Source: an uncultured Faecalibacterium sp. (GTDB lineage Bacteria > Bacillota > Clostridia > Oscillospirales > Ruminococcaceae). From it: DNA of 7,214 nt. The notes beneath the pieces are model-generated. The model had not been told where the DNA came from. It was given only the letters and a program-made list of their open reading frames with translations, and did not search any database. This document shows, in pieces, positions 5,580 to 7,214 of this stretch (position 1 is the first letter of the stretch; each line of letters begins with the position of its first letter). The DNA is taken from NCBI GenBank assembly GCA_902463235.1, contig CABQER010000044.1, positions 1 through 7,214 of the forward strand, written 5' to 3'. The translations under genes and the position numbers were made by a program.

Positions 5580-5668
5580 TCTGGGTATTGTATCAAACTG
5601 ACCCCATTAAAAAACTTTATTCTGGGTATTTTCATGGTGTCAGTTCTGCGTATAATAGGAGCATACCC
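5580..5668. promoter_or_regulatory. Repeated GGGTATT motifs across the divergent MocR/ECF promoters (likely MocR operator)
   Basis: The 10-mer TCTGGGTATT occurs twice in direct orientation, at 5580-5589 and 5621-5630, 41 bp apart (about four helical turns). An inverted copy of its core, ATACCC, lies at 5663-5668. A separate inverted pair AACTGAC (5596-5602) and GTCAGTT (5639-5645) is interleaved. The first copy overlaps a -10-like TACAAT on the minus strand (5587-5592) upstream of the MocR gene. The second adjoins the -35 region of the ECF promoter, and the inverted core lies at its transcription start. MocR dimers typically bind spaced direct repeats; GabR recognises ATACCA repeats, similar to the ATACCC seen here on the opposite strand. 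Confidence 0.6.
5629..5656 (+). promoter_or_regulatory. Promoter of the ECF S-component gene
   Basis: A consensus -10 TATAAT lies at 5651-5656 with a weak -35 TTTTCA at 5629-5634 (16-nt spacer). The poor -35, overlapping a GGGTATT repeat, fits a promoter needing an activator such as the MocR protein. Transcription from here would give a leader of about 180 nt. Confidence 0.6.
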
Positions 5669-5679
5669 GCTGGACGCCC

Positions 5680-5810
5680 AAATGTCAAGTAGGATTGTAG
5701 GTAAGTGGTTGCGAAGCAATCAAAGCCCCAGTGGGGACTTTAAGCGACTGAACGGTCTTGCCGCAGGCAAGATGGAAGGGCCTCGCCCTGACAAGTTCGC
5801 ATGGGTTTAG
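5680..5810. other. Hairpin cluster in the leader of the ECF gene, nature unknown
   Basis: Four compact hairpins follow one another. A: GGTTGC/GCAATC (5707-5712 with 5716-5721). B: AAAGCCCC/GGGGaCTTT (5722-5729 with 5733-5741, one bulged A). C: TCTTGCC/GGCAAGA (5756-5762 with 5766-5772), perfect. D: AGGGC/GCCCT (5777-5781 with 5785-5789), perfect. All loops are 3 nt. No ORF, start codon with RBS, or U-tract is present. It does not match the core of any riboswitch class I can recall (TPP, FMN, cobalamin, preQ1, THF, c-di-GMP, guanidine). Two readings remain: a structured 5' leader controlling the ECF gene, or a small mobile-element remnant such as an IS200/IS605-type end, whose right ends often carry such compact hairpins. 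Confidence 0.5.
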
Positions 5811-5846
5811 GCTGGTATTTTGGAAAATTGGAGGGAAAGTAAAATC

Positions 5847-6500
5847 ATGTCTACTACTGCAATGTGGCTGCTTCTGGCAGTCGTTGTCATCGTCATTCTG
5901 TTTGCAAGTGTGCTGTACAAGCGCACCTTCACCACCAAGGAGCTGGCCATGACCGGTGTCATGGCCGCTTTAAGCCTTGTGGCCTATCTGTTCTTCCGTG
6001 TGCCGTTCTACGGCGGCTCTTCGTTCCATCTGGGCAACACCTTCACCGCCCTGACCGCCCTGCTGCTGGACGGTGTGTCCGGCGGTCTGGCCGGTGCCAT
6101 TGGTCTGGCGCTGGCCGATATTCTGGCCGGTGACCCGGGCTACGCCGTCACCACCTTTGTGCTCAAGTTCATCATCGGCATCACCTGCGGTGCCGTGGCG
6201 CACAAGGCATTCAAGCTGCGCGACCTCGACAAGCACAGCTCCGGCTATCTCGTCAAGGTGATCGTTTCTGCCGGTTCCGGCCTGCTGCTGAACGTGCTGA
6301 CCGACCCGTTCCTGGGCTACTTCCGCAATGTGTACATCTTTGGTCAGGAATACACCGTGGCACAGGCGCTGACCAAAATTGCAGGCGGCGTCACCTTTGT
6401 AAACAGCGTGGCCTCCACCGTGTGTGCGGTCATCCTGTACCTCGCCCTGCGTCCGGCCCTGGAGCGTGCCGGTCTGCTGCCCAAGGGCGAAAAACACTAA
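5847..6500 (+). CDS. ECF transporter S component, vitamin-type substrate
   Basis: A 217-residue integral membrane protein with an N-terminal span (about 5-24) followed by roughly five more hydrophobic segments (34-55, 62-95, 99-120, 134-152, 172-202). The pattern AALSLVAYLFFRVPF, a short histidine-glycine segment FHLGNTFTAL, then GGLAGAIGLALADILAG and TTFVLKFIIGI matches the S-component family related to riboflavin/HMP/B6 binders (PF07155-like, from memory). S components capture a vitamin and work with a shared EcfAA'T energising module; no ATPase or T gene is adjacent, so this is a group II type using a module encoded elsewhere. The ATG at 5847 follows GGAGGG by 11 nt; an in-frame TTG at 5820 lies before that site and is rejected. 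The divergent MocR/PdxR-like gene points to a B6 vitamer as the substrate, which is inference. The gene ends before a strong terminator and stands alone. Confidence 0.85.
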   Translation: MSTTAMWLLLAVVVIVILFASVLYKRTFTTKELAMTGVMAALSLVAYLFFRVPFYGGSSFHLGNTFTALTALLLDGVSGGLAGAIGLALADILAGDPGYAVTTFVLKFIIGITCGAVAHKAFKLRDLDKHSSGYLVKVIVSAGSGLLLNVLTDPFLGYFRNVYIFGQEYTVAQALTKIAGGVTFVNSVASTVCAVILYLALRPALERAGLLPKGEKH

Positions 6501-6523
6501 GCGATCTCTCTATCCTGATACAG

Positions 6524-6585
6524 CACTGCTGCCCTCACCTGCCGGACTTCTCCTATCCTCCGGCGGTGGGGGCAGCAGTGTTTTT
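6524..6585 (+). terminator. Intrinsic terminator of the ECF S-component gene
   Basis: A long imperfect hairpin has an outer 11-bp stem CACTGCTGCCC/GGGCAGCAGTG (6524-6534 with 6570-6580). Inside it are a T-G wobble and a 9-bp inner stem (6536-6545 with 6560-6568, one bulged T). A TTTTT run follows at 6581-6585. It starts 23 nt after the stop codon. Confidence 0.9.
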
Positions 6586-6604
6586 CGTGGACGACCTATC
6601 ACAC

Positions 6605-6663
6605 GGAACTCCTCCAGTCTCGCATTCGCTCGACAGCCCCCTCGGGGATGGGGCTTTTGACAG
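6605..6663. repeat. Possible short interspersed repeat with a GC hairpin
   Basis: The segment contains CTCGCATTCGCTCGACAG and then AGCCCC/GGGGCT (6635-6640 with 6650-6655) followed by TTTT. The wording resembles intergenic repeats common in Oscillospiraceae (a 'CGCTTCGC...CAGCTCCCTC...GGGGAG' pattern), recalled rather than searched. The hairpin could also serve as a weak second terminator. No coding signal. Confidence 0.3.
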
Positions 6664-6670
6664 AAACTGA

Positions 6671-6725
6671 AGCAAAAAAGCGCTCGTCACACAATTCTGC
6701 ATGACGAGCGTTTTTTGCTTTTTAT
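6671..6725. terminator. Bidirectional intrinsic terminator between the ECF and RlmA genes
   Basis: Arms 6671-6689 and 6702-6719 pair over 18 bp with a single bulged G, around a 12-nt loop. The core CGCTCGTCA/TGACGAGCG is flanked by an A-run on the left and a T-run on the right, so each strand ends the hairpin with six U's (TTTTTTGCTTTTT on plus, TTTTTTGCTTCAG on minus). It serves the leftward RlmA gene and backs up the ECF terminator. Confidence 0.88.
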
Positions 6726-6814
6726 CGCAAGTTTCAAAAATAGTGCCTATTAAAACGGCATATTTGCGATATGCAGTTTGCGGATGTTGCTTGTGCATTA
6801 AAAACGCAAACTGC
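6723..6814. repeat. Two inverted repeats built on CGCAA/TTGCG
   Basis: TATCGCAA (6723-6730) pairs with TTGCGATA (6764-6771), and GCAGTTTGCG (6773-6782) pairs with CGCAAACTGC (6805-6814), a perfect 10-bp arm around a 22-nt loop. The second pair starts 5 nt after the RlmA stop codon on the minus strand, but no U-tract follows, so it is not a standard terminator. It could protect the 3' end of the mRNA. The 100-bp gap holds nothing else I can identify. Confidence 0.45.
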
Positions 6815-6819
6815 TATCA

Positions 6820-7214
6820 TTACAGCTTTTCAAATACAAGGAACCGGAACGAGATATCGGTTTCCAGCTGGGACAGCGCAGCAAGGCGCTCCGCCCCGCC
6901 GCGCGGCGTTTTCCAGTAATAGGGTGTCATGGCGAACAGCGCTTCCAGCTGTTCGTGGGGCACCGTGACGCGGCCGGTCACTTCCCGTTCCCCAATGGCG
7001 GCAAAACCGTCATAGGCGATCTGCTGCACCGGGTTTTTATAGGGCTTTTCGTAGAGCACGGCCTTCATCTGGTACAGATGTTCGGCACCGGGCACCACAT
7101 AGATCATCCGTCCGCCCGGGCGCAGCACCCGCAGGAATTCCTCCTGTGCAAAGGGCGAAAAGCAGTTCAGCAGCAGGTCGGCCCAGCCGGTGCGCACCGG
7201 CTGGCTGAAGCTGG
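6820..7214 (-). CDS. rlmA: 23S rRNA (guanine-N1)-methyltransferase, RlmA family, C-terminal part (partial)
   Basis: The gene enters from the right edge; about 130 C-terminal residues and the stop codon at 6820-6822 are visible. The chain continues the S-adenosylmethionine-dependent methyltransferase fold: LLNCFSPFAQEEFLRVLRPG, then GRMIYVVPGAEHLYQMKAVLY. The RlmA-like C-terminal signature MTPYYWKT follows, before a final strand DISFRFLVFEKL. RlmA enzymes methylate N1 of a guanine in helix 35 of 23S rRNA (G745 type in E. coli; the TlrB relatives act on G748 and give macrolide resistance). The N-terminal zinc-finger and SAM-binding motif I lie outside the window. The GTG at 7197 is internal, not the start: the reading frame stays open to the window end and matches the family upstream of it. 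It converges on the ECF gene with a shared terminator. Confidence 0.85.
   Translation of the reverse strand, partial: SFSQPVRTGWADLLLNCFSPFAQEEFLRVLRPGGRMIYVVPGAEHLYQMKAVLYEKPYKNPVQQIAYDGFAAIGEREVTGRVTVPHEQLEALFAMTPYYWKTPRGGAERLAALSQLETDISFRFLVFEKL

Noticed and set aside
4920..5810. Open reading frame of 296 codons on the plus strand
   Set aside because: It is antisense to the MocR gene and runs through the divergent promoter gap and the hairpin cluster; no RBS, and arginine/glutamine-rich shadow composition.
5693..5810. Known riboswitch (TPP, FMN, cobalamin, preQ1, THF) or tRNA-like element in the ECF leader
   Set aside because: None of the conserved core sequences of those classes is present and the hairpins do not form a cloverleaf; kept only as an unknown structured element.
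5820..5846. TTG start for the ECF S component
   Set aside because: It lies upstream of the GGAGGG ribosome binding site; the ATG at 5847 follows that site.
6553..6798. Open reading frame of 81 codons on the minus strand between the terminators
   Set aside because: It crosses a strong bidirectional terminator and repeat-like DNA, and has no RBS.
7195..7197. GTG as the start of the RlmA gene
   Set aside because: The frame stays open to the window edge and the family extends well upstream; the gene is cut by the window.

Overview
The window looks like a chromosomal stretch from a moderately GC-rich, low-G+C-lineage gut Firmicute of the Oscillospiraceae/Ruminococcaceae type (Faecalibacterium, Subdoligranulum or Gemmiger). 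This is inferred from strong AGGAGG-type ribosome binding sites, GC-rich coding with GC-poor gaps, intrinsic terminators, a glycine riboswitch before a Na+/alanine symporter, and an ECF S-component gene without its own energising module. Species is not established.

Left part (1-3050, minus strand). A transporter transcription unit runs leftward. A promoter near 2911-2939 starts a leader of about 290 nt that carries a single glycine riboswitch aptamer and an intrinsic terminator. The leader is followed by a 505-residue AGCS-family Na+/alanine-glycine symporter and a long terminator. The next gene leftward encodes a FadR-subfamily GntR regulator with its own promoter abutting that terminator. 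Base pairing in the leader predicts an OFF switch: glycine closes the aptamer, which lets the terminator form and stops symporter expression. The first 290 bases are AT-rich and non-coding, with a leftward promoter aimed out of the window and the regulator's terminator.

Middle (3050-5570). A 60-residue charged protein of unknown function (minus) and a membrane-anchored, LCP (LytR-CpsA-Psr)-like protein lacking the family's catalytic arginines (plus) diverge from a short dyad-symmetric gap. The LCP-like gene converges on, and overlaps by 94 bp, a MocR/PdxR-type GntR-aminotransferase regulator (minus). That regulator has an arginine where the PLP-binding lysine should be.

Right part (5570-7214). 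The MocR gene diverges from an ECF transporter S component (plus). The shared gap holds repeated GGGTATT motifs at both promoters, followed by about 130 bp of closely packed hairpins of unknown nature. By analogy with PdxR systems the S component may import a vitamin B6 vitamer, but sequence alone leaves riboflavin-like or pyrimidine substrates open. After terminators and a small repeat-rich gap, the 3' part of an RlmA-type 23S rRNA guanine-N1 methyltransferase gene enters from the right edge.

The most notable points are the riboswitch expression platform, the MocR protein without its PLP lysine next to a vitamin-type transporter, and the hairpin cluster in that transporter's leader. No CRISPR array, tRNA, rRNA or intact transposase gene was seen.
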